Shown here piece by piece: positions 16,801 to 23,980 of a stretch of 37,270 nucleotides of DNA. Source of the DNA: CAYVMD01 sp964452465. GTDB taxonomy: Bacteria; Armatimonadota; JACIXR01. Where the stretch lies: assembly GCA_964452465.1 (NCBI GenBank), contig CAYVMD010000019.1:1-37270 (forward strand), given 5' to 3'. A program made the translations under genes and the position numbers. The notes below the pieces were generated by a model, which saw nothing but the letters and a program-made list of their open reading frames with translations, made no database searches and was not told the origin of the DNA. Within the stretch, counting starts at the first letter, position 1. Every line of letters begins with the position of its first letter.

Positions 16801-16875
16801 TGGCTGGGGAGGGAGGCCTCGAACCTCCTCTCTGGGATCCAAAGTCCCATGTGCTGCCGATTACACCACTCCCCA
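16801..16875 (-). tRNA. tRNA-Gln (TTG), CCA encoded
   Basis: The minus strand gives acceptor TGGGGAG paired with CTCCCCA, discriminator G, an encoded CCA (16803-16801), T-arm GGAGG-TTCGAGG-CCTCC and an anticodon loop with TTG flanked by T33 and G37. The 75-nt length is normal. A promoter sits directly upstream, and glmU begins 24 bp after the 3' end. Confidence 0.97.
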
Positions 16876-16886
16876 TTCTGTATGTA

Positions 16887-16915
16887 ATTATATCATCCTT
16901 CACGGGAGTTGAAAA
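16887..16915 (-). promoter_or_regulatory. Promoter of tRNA-Gln (and probably glmU operon)
   Basis: On the minus strand, TTTTCA (16915-16910, four of six) is followed by a 17-bp spacer and a perfect TATAAT (16892-16887). The transcription start would be about five bases before the tRNA. It lies in the 47-bp gap after ilvN, where I see no terminator hairpin. Confidence 0.7.
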
Positions 16916-16922
16916 GGAGGAG

Positions 16923-17408
16923 TTACAGGATTTGGGGTCCACGCGCCATCACTATCTTGCCTGTTCTCACTATTTCCTTTATCCCGTAGGGCTGGAGGAG
17001 GGAAACGAAGGCGTCTATTTTTTCCACATCGCCTGTTACTTCTATGATGAGGGATTTGGGGGAAACATCCACAACCGTAGCCCGGAATATGTGGACGAGA
17101 TCCAAGATCTCCCTTCTGGTTTGAGTGGTAGCCTCCACTTTCACAAGGGCGAGTTCCCTCTCCAAGGTAGGGGTGAAAGTGTAATCGATTACTTTTATGA
17201 CATCTATCAACTTGTTCAACTGCTTCCCTATTTGCTCTATCATCCTTTCCTCCCCATCCACCACGATGGTCATCCGCGAGATAGTGGAGTCCTGAGTGAT
17301 ATTAACCGCCAGGCTCTCTATATTAAAGCCCCTCCTTCGAAAGAGGGAAGCAACGCGGGCTAACACGCCCGGTCTGTTTTCAACCAATACGGATAAGGTA
17401 TGGCGCAC
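16923..17408 (-). CDS. ilvN: Acetolactate synthase small (regulatory) subunit
   Basis: A 161-residue regulatory subunit that confers valine feedback control on acetolactate synthase. It begins RHTLSVLVENRPGVLARVASLFRRRGFNIESL, a classic ACT domain with the valine-site region; a second ACT-like half follows (ERELALVKVEA through VEKIDAFVSLLQPYGIKEIVRTGKIVMARG). The start codon is GTG at 17408 with GAGGTGAT five bases upstream. It follows ilvB by 11 bp. The family is also named ilvH. Confidence 0.95.
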   Translation of the reverse strand: MRHTLSVLVENRPGVLARVASLFRRRGFNIESLAVNITQDSTISRMTIVVDGEERMIEQIGKQLNKLIDVIKVIDYTFTPTLERELALVKVEATTQTRREILDLVHIFRATVVDVSPKSLIIEVTGDVEKIDAFVSLLQPYGIKEIVRTGKIVMARGPQIL

Positions 17409-17419
17409 GATCGATCACC

Positions 17420-19090
17420 TCAATCCACGAGCATTTTATCAATTGACCCCCCAGCAGGCACCATGGGGAGGACCTTCTCTTCGGGAGCGATGTGGAAGTC
17501 CATGATGCAGGGGCGATCCTTCACCTCGAGGGATTTCCTGATCGTCTCCTCCACATCCTCCGGTCTTTCCACCACATAACCGACGCAACCATAGGCTTCG
17601 GCGAGGAGTTTGAAGTCCGGTCCGGTTATCTGGACTTGGGAGTACCTTCTTTTCCAGAACAACTCTTGCCACTGCCTTACCATTCCGAGATAGCCGTTGT
17701 TCAAGATGGCTATCTTTATAGGTAGCTTCTGCTGAACCGCGGTTGCCAGTTCTTGGATGTTCATCTGGATGCTCCCATCGCCCGCAATGTCGAAGACGAT
17801 GGCATCCGGGCGAGCGACCTGGACGCCGATGGCAGCAGGCAAGCCGAACCCCATCGTGCCCAGCCCACCAGAGGTTATGAACTGCCTTGGGTATTTCACC
17901 TTGTAAAATTGAGCGCTCCACATTTGATTTTGCCCCACCTCAGTAACTATAATGGCTTCCCCACTGGTCACCCGCCATATTGCTTCCACAACCTCTTGGG
18001 GTTTTATAACCCCTGCCTCCTTTTTATATTTTAGAGGATACCTCGCCTTCCATTCATTGTAGCGCTTTGCCCAGGTAGGGTGCTGCTTGGGTCCCACCCT
18101 GGGGAGTATCTGCTGTAAGATCCTCTTAGCATCGCCTACAATAGGTATATGGGCTTTTATATTCTTGCTAATTTCCGCCGGGTCTATATCTATATGGATT
18201 ATCCGGGCCGTGGTAGCGAAGGTGGAAGCCTTCCCCGTGGACCTGTCCGAGAACCTCGTGCCGATTGCTATGAGGAGATCGCATTCGGAGACTGCCAGGT
18301 TGGCTGCAACGGTTCCATGCATCCCTAATAACCCTAGGGAAAGGGGATGATCCTCTGGGATACTCCCCTTACCCATCAGGGAATGGACCACAGGAATGTC
18401 GCATTTTTCTGCCAGGGCTACCACTTCCGGCGAAGCCCCTGAGGTTATACATCCTCCCCCCACGAAGATCACCGGCTTCTCCGCCTCCATGATGGCAGAT
18501 ACCGCTTTGTTGATCTGCCCTATATGACCTTCATAAGTGGGGCGATAGGAACGCAGTTGAACCATTTCTATTGGGGTATAGTCTATTTCCGTGGCGGAGA
18601 CATCGGTAGGAATATCTATAAGGACCGGACCCGGTCTCCCCGTCTTGGCTATGTAAAAAGCCTCCTTAACGATATAAGGAAGCGCTTCTGGATCCTTAAC
18701 GAGGTAATTGTGCTTGGTGATGGGCATAGTTATCCCCGTGATATCCGCTTCCTGGAAGGAGTCCCTGCCAAGGATCTCCGTTCTAACCTGCCCCGTGATA
18801 GCTACTATGGGGGAGGAATCCATATAGGCAGTGGTGATTCCGGTAACGAGGTTCGTCGCCCCTGGACCAGAGGTAGCGATGCAAACTCCTACTTTCCCGG
18901 TAGCCCTGGCGTAGCCATCGGCAGCATGGGCAGCACCTTGCTCGTGCCTAACCAGGATATGCTTTATATCCTTCTCATCGTATAGCACATCATATATGGG
19001 AAGGACTGCACCGCCGGGGTAGCCGAAGATAACCTCTACCCCTTCCTTCTTTAAGCATTCTATTAACGCCTTAGCAGCGATCATCCTCAT
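17420..19090 (-). CDS. ilvB: Acetolactate synthase large (catalytic) subunit
   Basis: A 556-residue ThDP enzyme that condenses pyruvate to acetolactate, or pyruvate and 2-oxobutyrate to acetohydroxybutyrate. It starts MRMIAAKALIECLKKEGV, has FGYPGGAV, the catalytic-Glu segment HEQGAAHAADGYARATGKVG, the FAD region GLLGMHGT and the ThDP-Mg motif GDGSIQMNIQEL...NN. The frame is open for 44 codons further upstream, inside ilvD, but AAAGGAG nine bases before the ATG at 19090 and family alignment fix the start there. It overlaps the ilvD end by 20 bp. Confidence 0.96.
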   Translation of the reverse strand: MRMIAAKALIECLKKEGVEVIFGYPGGAVLPIYDVLYDEKDIKHILVRHEQGAAHAADGYARATGKVGVCIATSGPGATNLVTGITTAYMDSSPIVAITGQVRTEILGRDSFQEADITGITMPITKHNYLVKDPEALPYIVKEAFYIAKTGRPGPVLIDIPTDVSATEIDYTPIEMVQLRSYRPTYEGHIGQINKAVSAIMEAEKPVIFVGGGCITSGASPEVVALAEKCDIPVVHSLMGKGSIPEDHPLSLGLLGMHGTVAANLAVSECDLLIAIGTRFSDRSTGKASTFATTARIIHIDIDPAEISKNIKAHIPIVGDAKRILQQILPRVGPKQHPTWAKRYNEWKARYPLKYKKEAGVIKPQEVVEAIWRVTSGEAIIVTEVGQNQMWSAQFYKVKYPRQFITSGGLGTMGFGLPAAIGVQVARPDAIVFDIAGDGSIQMNIQELATAVQQKLPIKIAILNNGYLGMVRQWQELFWKRRYSQVQITGPDFKLLAEAYGCVGYVVERPEDVEETIRKSLEVKDRPCIMDFHIAPEEKVLPMVPAGGSIDKMLVD

Positions 19091-20744
19091 GGAATACCGC
19101 TCCTTTCCCAGCGGAGGAAACCTGCTTAGCGTATCTGTGGAGATAACCGGTCTTGATCTTGAGCCCGCGAGGTTGCCATTCCCTCCTCCGCTTTTCCAAC
19201 TCCTCCTCCGACAAAAGCACATCTATCCTTCTTTGGGGGATATCTATGGATATGATATCGCCATTTCGAAGGAGAGCTATGGGTCCTCCTTCCGCTGCCT
19301 CAGGGGAAACATGCCCGATGGCCGCCCCCCTCGTGGCGCCCGAGAAACGCCCATCGGTGACGAGCGCAACCTCCTCATCTAACCCCATGCCCACAAGGGC
19401 AGAGGTGGGGAGGAGCATTTCCCTCATGCCCGGTCCGCCCTTGGGTCCTTCATAGCGAATGACGACGACATCCCCAGGCACAATCTGACCGGAGAGGATC
19501 GCCTTCACCGCCGCTTCCTCCTCGTCGAAGACCCTCGCCTGACCTTCCCTCTTCATCATGCGGGAAGAAACCCCCGCATGCTTCACTACCGCCCCTTCAG
19601 GGGCGAGATTACCCCTCAAGATAGCAACGCCCCCCTCGGGATGATAAGGATCCTCCACTGGTCTTATCACATCCTCCCTCTTTCTCCTCGCATTCTTGAT
19701 GTTCTCGCCCAAGGATTTGCCGGTTACGGTGAGGCAATCCTTGTTAATTAGGTTGTGTTGTGCCAACTCGTTGAGGATGGCGGAAACCCCTCCTGCTTCG
19801 TAGAGATCTTGGATATGATGAGGACCTAAGGGATCTATGGCACAGAGGTGGGGGGTCCTACGGGATATCATATCGAAGTCCTCCAACTCCAGGGGAACGC
19901 CCGCCTCGTGGGCTATCGCCATTAGATGAAGGACGGCGTTTGTAGAACCTCCCAACGCCATATCCAGAGCGATAGCATTGAGGAAAGCCTCCCTGGTGAA
20001 TATATCGCGAGGCGTTATATTCTGTTGAATCAAGTTCATGATCGCCATCCCTGCTTCCTTTGCTAACCTCCTGCGCGCAGCGAAGGGAGCAGGAATAGTC
20101 CCGTTCCCTGGCAAGGCGATGCCGAGAGCTTCGGAGAGGCAATTCATGGTATTAGCGGTGAAGATGCCCGCACAGGATCCACAGCCGGGGCAAGCCGAGA
20201 GCTCCAATTCCTCCATCTCCTCCGGCGTCATCCTCCCACTTTTAACCCTGCCCACCGCCTCGAAAACGGTGGATAAGGATACATCCTTCCCCTCTACCCT
20301 GCCTGCGAGCATAGGACCACCAGAAAGGAATATGCAAGGGATATCCAAACGGGCAGCAGCCATGAGCATTCCGGGAACTATCTTGTCGCAACTGGCTATC
20401 AATATAAGGGCGTCGAATTGATGGGCGCGAGCCATGATCTCAATGGAATCCGCTATGAGCTCTCGGGAAGGCAGAGAGTATTTCATCCCCACATGCCCCA
20501 TGGCTATACCATCGCAAACGCCGATAACGCCAAACTCTACAGGGGTCCCTCCCGCTAATCTAACGCCAGCAGATGCTGATTCCGCTATCTCCCTGAGATG
20601 AATGTGCCCAGGGATTATCTGGTTGTAGGCATTGGCTATGCCCACCAAGGGGCGTTCCAATTCCTCCTTGGTATACCCCATAGCGTAAAACAAGCTCCTG
20701 TGAGGTGCTCTCTCCAAACCAATCTTTACATTCTCGCTTTTCAC
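19071..20744 (-). CDS. ilvD: Dihydroxy-acid dehydratase
   Basis: A 557-residue Fe-S enzyme that dehydrates 2,3-dihydroxy-isovalerate and its homologue in valine and isoleucine synthesis. Visible signatures are SCDKIVPG (C119), CPGCGSCAG (C185, C188, C191), the loop GHVGMKYSLPSRELIADS and GRFSGATRG near the C-terminus. The PGHIHL segment is as in E. coli-type enzymes. An ATG at 20783 keeps the frame open, but AAAGGAGGT sits six bases before a GTG at 20744, which gives the usual N-terminus (M)KSENVKIGLERAPHRSL; I chose the GTG. It lies 35 bp after hisG and runs into ilvB. No ilvC is present downstream. Confidence 0.96.
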   Translation of the reverse strand: MKSENVKIGLERAPHRSLFYAMGYTKEELERPLVGIANAYNQIIPGHIHLREIAESASAGVRLAGGTPVEFGVIGVCDGIAMGHVGMKYSLPSRELIADSIEIMARAHQFDALILIASCDKIVPGMLMAAARLDIPCIFLSGGPMLAGRVEGKDVSLSTVFEAVGRVKSGRMTPEEMEELELSACPGCGSCAGIFTANTMNCLSEALGIALPGNGTIPAPFAARRRLAKEAGMAIMNLIQQNITPRDIFTREAFLNAIALDMALGGSTNAVLHLMAIAHEAGVPLELEDFDMISRRTPHLCAIDPLGPHHIQDLYEAGGVSAILNELAQHNLINKDCLTVTGKSLGENIKNARRKREDVIRPVEDPYHPEGGVAILRGNLAPEGAVVKHAGVSSRMMKREGQARVFDEEEAAVKAILSGQIVPGDVVVIRYEGPKGGPGMREMLLPTSALVGMGLDEEVALVTDGRFSGATRGAAIGHVSPEAAEGGPIALLRNGDIISIDIPQRRIDVLLSEEELEKRRREWQPRGLKIKTGYLHRYAKQVSSAGKGAVFHEDDRC

Positions 20745-20750
20745 TTTTCT

Positions 20751-20759
20751 ACCTCCTTT
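20751..20759 (-). promoter_or_regulatory. Ribosome binding site deciding the ilvD start
   Basis: On the minus strand, AAAGGAGGT (20759-20751) stands six bases before the GTG at 20744. The in-frame ATG at 20783 overlaps the hisG stop but lacks such a site. Confidence 0.8.
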
Positions 20760-20779
20760 TGGGACATTGGTTGGTAGAT

Positions 20780-21652
20780 TCAAAAGATAACCTTATTAAG
20801 AGGATATTCCACTATTCCTTGAGCCCCCGCCCTGCTTAAACGAGGAATAAGCACGCGAGCGAGGCGCTGCTCCAGCACTACTTCAACCGCTACCCAATCG
20901 GGATCGGTAAGGTTGGAAATGGTAGGTTTCTTAAGAGCAGGTAGAAGATCCAGGATCACTGGTAGGTTCTCCTTGTGGACATTCATCTTCAAGCCGACGA
21001 GTTTCTCTCCATTTAGGACACCGATAAGAAGAAGGGCAAGGTCCTCTATCTTTTGGCGTTTCCATTCGTCCTCCCAGGATTTTGGATTTGCGATTAATTT
21101 GGTGGTTGATACCATTATTTCCTCCACTATTTTCAAATTATGAGCCTTCAAGGAAGATCCTGTCTCGGTTAACTCCACGATGGCATCCACCACCTCGGGC
21201 ACTTTCACCTCCGTCGCCCCCCAAGAGAACTCCACTTCCGCTTCCACCCCTCTTTCCTTGAGGAACTTGCGGGTCAAATTCACATATTCCGTGGCGATCC
21301 TCTTGCCCTGAAGATCCTCTACCCTTTGAATGGGAGAATCCTGGGCGGTGGCAAGGACGATCCTAACGGGGCGGAAGCCCTGCTTGGCATAAACTAAGTC
21401 CGCTACCTCCACCACCTTAGCCTCCTGTTCCGCTATCCAGTCCGCCCCTGTTATCCCCGCATCCAAGATACCCTCCTCAGTATAGCGGGGTATCTCCTGC
21501 GCCCTGATAAGAATAGGGGATATTTCCTCATCATCTATTTGAGGTATATAAGAACGTGCATTAACCGAGATGGAAAAGCCAGCTTTCTGAAAGATATATA
21601 TAGTAGATTCCTGCAGGCTTCCTTTCGGCAAACCTAATTTTATCCTTCTCAT
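20780..21652 (-). CDS. hisG: ATP phosphoribosyltransferase, long (HisG_L) form
   Basis: A 290-residue enzyme for the first step of histidine synthesis (ATP plus PRPP to phosphoribosyl-ATP). It has LGLPKGSLQE at the N-terminus, DAGITGADWI, the PRPP loop region ELTETGSSLKAHNLKIVEE near 163-181 and a C-terminal HisG_C regulatory domain (from about 215, ending VEVVLEQRLARVLIPRLSRAGAQGIVEYPLNKVI). The C-terminal domain shows it is the long, self-regulated type that does not need HisZ. AGGGAGGT stands just before the ATG. It is the only histidine gene in view and leads the ilvDBN genes from one promoter. Confidence 0.95.
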   Translation of the reverse strand: MRRIKLGLPKGSLQESTIYIFQKAGFSISVNARSYIPQIDDEEISPILIRAQEIPRYTEEGILDAGITGADWIAEQEAKVVEVADLVYAKQGFRPVRIVLATAQDSPIQRVEDLQGKRIATEYVNLTRKFLKERGVEAEVEFSWGATEVKVPEVVDAIVELTETGSSLKAHNLKIVEEIMVSTTKLIANPKSWEDEWKRQKIEDLALLLIGVLNGEKLVGLKMNVHKENLPVILDLLPALKKPTISNLTDPDWVAVEVVLEQRLARVLIPRLSRAGAQGIVEYPLNKVIF

Positions 21653-21688
21653 ATGACCTCCCTTGAGACCTTAAAAATTTATCTTTTA

Positions 21689-21717
21689 ATTATAACAAAG
21701 AAAAAAGCCTTCCTCAA
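21689..21717 (-). promoter_or_regulatory. Promoter of hisG-ilvDBN
   Basis: On the minus strand, TTGAGG (21717-21712, four of six) is followed by a 17-bp spacer and a perfect TATAAT (21694-21689). The resulting leader is about 30 bases, too short for a classic his or ilv attenuator with a leader peptide. Confidence 0.75.
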
Positions 21718-21724
21718 CATCATA

Positions 21725-21753
21725 TTGCCTTACCCCTCATTCGTTGTTATACT
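21725..21753 (+). promoter_or_regulatory. Promoter of the HNH gene
   Basis: On the plus strand, TTGCCT (21725-21730) is followed by a 17-bp spacer and TATACT (21748-21753, five of six). The predicted start of transcription is near 21760, about four bases before the ATG at 21764, so the message may be leaderless. The -35 box is only 7 bp from the divergent hisG -35. Confidence 0.65.
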
Positions 21754-21763
21754 ACCTCATAGT

Positions 21764-22273
21764 ATGGAAGTTCTCCTGTTGAACCACGATTTTACACCGT
21801 TGAATGTATGTAGCCTGAAAAGGGCATTGGGCTTATTGTTTGTTGGTAAGGCGGATGTGATTCACTACGATGGTTCATATATAAGGACCCCCAATGGGAA
21901 GATAGAAGTACCCTCCGTGATTAGACTGAAATATTATGTGAGAAGACCCGTGCCCGAGTTGAAATTAACGCGGAAGAACATCTTCGCCCGGGATGATTAC
22001 ACTTGCCAATATTGTGGGCAAAAAGGGGGAGAGTTGACCGTTGATCATGTGATCCCCAAGAAGATGGGGGGAAGGACTGATTGGGATAACTTGGTTTGCT
22101 GTTGCAAGAAGTGCAATAGCAAGAAGAAGGATAAAACTCCCCATCAAGCAGGGATGAAACTACTGCGTCCTCCCCGACGTCCCGCCTATGTTCCTTATAT
22201 TAATCTAACCAAATACCGTTCCTGTATGAGCAATCCTATTTGGAGGATGTATCTTCCTTCCCTTTTGGATTAA
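21764..22273 (+). CDS. HNH endonuclease
   Basis: A 169-residue HNH-family nuclease. A zinc knuckle is formed by C81-x2-C84 (CQYCG) and C114-x2-C117, with the active-site string DHVIPKKMGG (H95), DWDNL (N109) and N118. The N-terminal part (EVLLLNHDFTPLNVCSLKRALGLLFVGKADV) is typical of a widespread bacterial HNH group of unclear role, not clearly phage or intron-borne. An open frame reaches back to 21653, but the promoter lies inside it, so I chose the ATG at 21764. There is no Shine-Dalgarno sequence before it. Its 3' end overlaps the convergent gene by 38 bp. Confidence 0.88.
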   Translation: MEVLLLNHDFTPLNVCSLKRALGLLFVGKADVIHYDGSYIRTPNGKIEVPSVIRLKYYVRRPVPELKLTRKNIFARDDYTCQYCGQKGGELTVDHVIPKKMGGRTDWDNLVCCCKKCNSKKKDKTPHQAGMKLLRPPRRPAYVPYINLTKYRSCMSNPIWRMYLPSLLD

Positions 22274-22931
22274 TCCGGAAGAGCAAATCGCAAAGGTTTC
22301 GATTATCCAGCTGATCCAAGGAGAAATTATCCCAAAAGACGGAAGTCCCTAACGCTATCAGGTCTCCTTTTCCTACCCTTCGAATGGCCCCCAATGCGAG
22401 TTCTCCTCCACAACAATCGCTTTGGGCTGATGCTTCCGCTATTATAAGGGGGGTAACCTCCCCCTTTATTTCCAGGGAAGAAGAACAAGGGAAAAAGACT
22501 TGGGAGACCCCTTTCAATGAAGTGGAGATGCGAGAGGTATAGAGAAGAAGAGGATCCCCCTCCAAGCAATGCAGGGGATCCCGGATCACATCTCCCCTAA
22601 AGCGGATGCCCCACCTTTGGGTTAGCAAACTACAGATCCCCGCTACATCATCCGGGCAGCGGAAGTAAGCAGTTACGATAACCCTTCCTCCCTCCTCCAT
22701 GAATCTTTCAATAGCCCTTACTTCGCGAGGAGAAAGAGGCTCTTCGGGATAACAAAGCACCACGATGTCATAAGTAGCGAGCAATTTGGAGGAGAGAGGC
22801 TGTTTTTTCTCCTCCCACTGCAGATGCTTTTGGGCGAGATGTTTTTGTAATTTCGAAAAGTAATAGTAATCCGAGATAGCGAACTCCTTGTGGCGGGTAC
22901 ACCATAATATCTTAGGGGTTTTATCCTTCAT
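22236..22931 (-). CDS. Hypothetical protein, class I glutamine-amidotransferase-like fold
   Basis: A 231-residue protein I cannot name. It begins PKILWCTRHKEFAISDYYYF. A region near 55-90 with the pattern hydrophobic strand, YDIVVLCYPEEPLSPREVRAIERFMEEGG, then a second strand RVIVTAYF resembles the GATase1-like fold of DUF4350/GldG/ThuA-type proteins. It has no catalytic Cys-His-Glu set that I can place. The last third contains RVGKGDLIALGTSVFWDN, as in proteins that test gap or lid sequences. The start is the ATG at 22931, which overlaps the dgt stop (ATGA). It is the last gene of the glyQ-glyS-dgt run. Confidence 0.6.
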   Translation of the reverse strand: MKDKTPKILWCTRHKEFAISDYYYFSKLQKHLAQKHLQWEEKKQPLSSKLLATYDIVVLCYPEEPLSPREVRAIERFMEEGGRVIVTAYFRCPDDVAGICSLLTQRWGIRFRGDVIRDPLHCLEGDPLLLYTSRISTSLKGVSQVFFPCSSSLEIKGEVTPLIIAEASAQSDCCGGELALGAIRRVGKGDLIALGTSVFWDNFSLDQLDNRNLCDLLFRINPKGKEDTSSK

Positions 22932-23980
22932 AATCCTTGCCATCCTTTCGGCAAGAAGTAAAGCGAATAAATTTTAAAGGCATAATGGTCGGTCATCCCA
23001 GCGATAAAATCACATACGGAACGCGCGAGGCTTTCCTCCTTGGGTTCGGGGGGTTGAAAGGTAGGGGGCAGAAGATGGGGATTCTCCATATAAAACAGGA
23101 AAAGATCCCTCAACATCCTCTTCGCCTTGTCCAATTCCTGGAGGACTAGGGGATGTTTGTAAACCCTCCTTTGGAGGAATTCCTTGATCATTTCCATACC
23201 CTCTCTTACCTCTCGGGAAAAATGTAGGTTAGGTTTTCCCTGGCTATGTTCTATAACATCCCGAACCATCCTATTTATTCGCTGGGAATGCGTTTCTCCC
23301 ATAAGCAACTTGTAATGCTTGGGTATATCCTCCTCTCTGATGATGCCCGCCCTCAGAGCATCGTCCAAATCGTGATTGAGATAAGCTATCCTATCCGCCA
23401 CCATCACCACTTTACCTTCGAGGGTGGAAACTATGTTCTGTTGAAGAACGCTTCCCAATTCGTCCATTCCCTTGCTATGATGCAGTATTCCGTCCCTCAC
23501 CTCATGGGTTAGATTTAACCCCTCACCATCTTTTTCCAAGTAGTCAACCACTCTCAACCCGTGTTCGTTGTGGCGGAAGCGAGCAAAAGGAATGTATTGC
23601 CTTATCAACTCATCCAATACTTCCTCTCCCGCGTGTCCGAAGGGGGTATGCCCTAAATCGTGTCCAAGAGATATGGCTTCTATCAGGTCCTCGTTGAGCC
23701 TAAGGGCACGTCCAATGGTGCGTGCGACCTGGGCAACTTCCAATGTATGGGTAAGACGAGTTCTATAGTGATCCCCTTCCGGTGCTATGAATACTTGGGT
23801 TTTGTGCATCAACCTCCTGAACGCTTTGCTATGAATGATCCTGTCCCTATCCCTTTGGAAATCGGTCCTTATAGGGCATTTTTCCTCCGGTATCCTCCTT
23901 CCCTTACTGTTGACGGAAAGGGTAGCGAATGGAGAAAGGGTCTCTTGCTCCTTCTGCTCCGTATATTCCCTAAGGAGCAT
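22928..23980 (-). CDS. dgt: Deoxyguanosinetriphosphate triphosphohydrolase-like protein
   Basis: A 350-residue HD-domain dNTPase that cleaves dNTPs to the nucleoside and tripolyphosphate. The N-terminal KGRRIPEEKCPIRTDFQRDRDRIIHSKAFRRLMHKTQVF leads into the HD core: H78 (RLTHTLEV), H107-D108 (GHDLGHTPFGHAGE) and a later Asp (VADRIAYLNHDLDDALRAG). Length and motifs fit the Dgt-like type-2 subfamily, which is smaller than E. coli Dgt. The start overlaps glyS by 11 bp and has no clear ribosome site, so translation is likely coupled. Confidence 0.92.
   Translation of the reverse strand: MLLREYTEQKEQETLSPFATLSVNSKGRRIPEEKCPIRTDFQRDRDRIIHSKAFRRLMHKTQVFIAPEGDHYRTRLTHTLEVAQVARTIGRALRLNEDLIEAISLGHDLGHTPFGHAGEEVLDELIRQYIPFARFRHNEHGLRVVDYLEKDGEGLNLTHEVRDGILHHSKGMDELGSVLQQNIVSTLEGKVVMVADRIAYLNHDLDDALRAGIIREEDIPKHYKLLMGETHSQRINRMVRDVIEHSQGKPNLHFSREVREGMEMIKEFLQRRVYKHPLVLQELDKAKRMLRDLFLFYMENPHLLPPTFQPPEPKEESLARSVCDFIAGMTDHYAFKIYSLYFLPKGWQGL

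Noticed and set aside
16777..16842. Longer glmU start at 16842
   Set aside because: It would place the glmU N-terminus inside the mature tRNA-Gln; the family starts at MERMDKVAII or MDKVAII.
20745..20783. ATG start of ilvD at 20783
   Set aside because: A perfect ribosome site precedes GTG 20744, and the family N-terminus begins there.
21653..21763. Longer HNH frame from 21653
   Set aside because: The extra 37 residues cover both divergent promoters and do not resemble the family, which begins MEVLLLNHDF.
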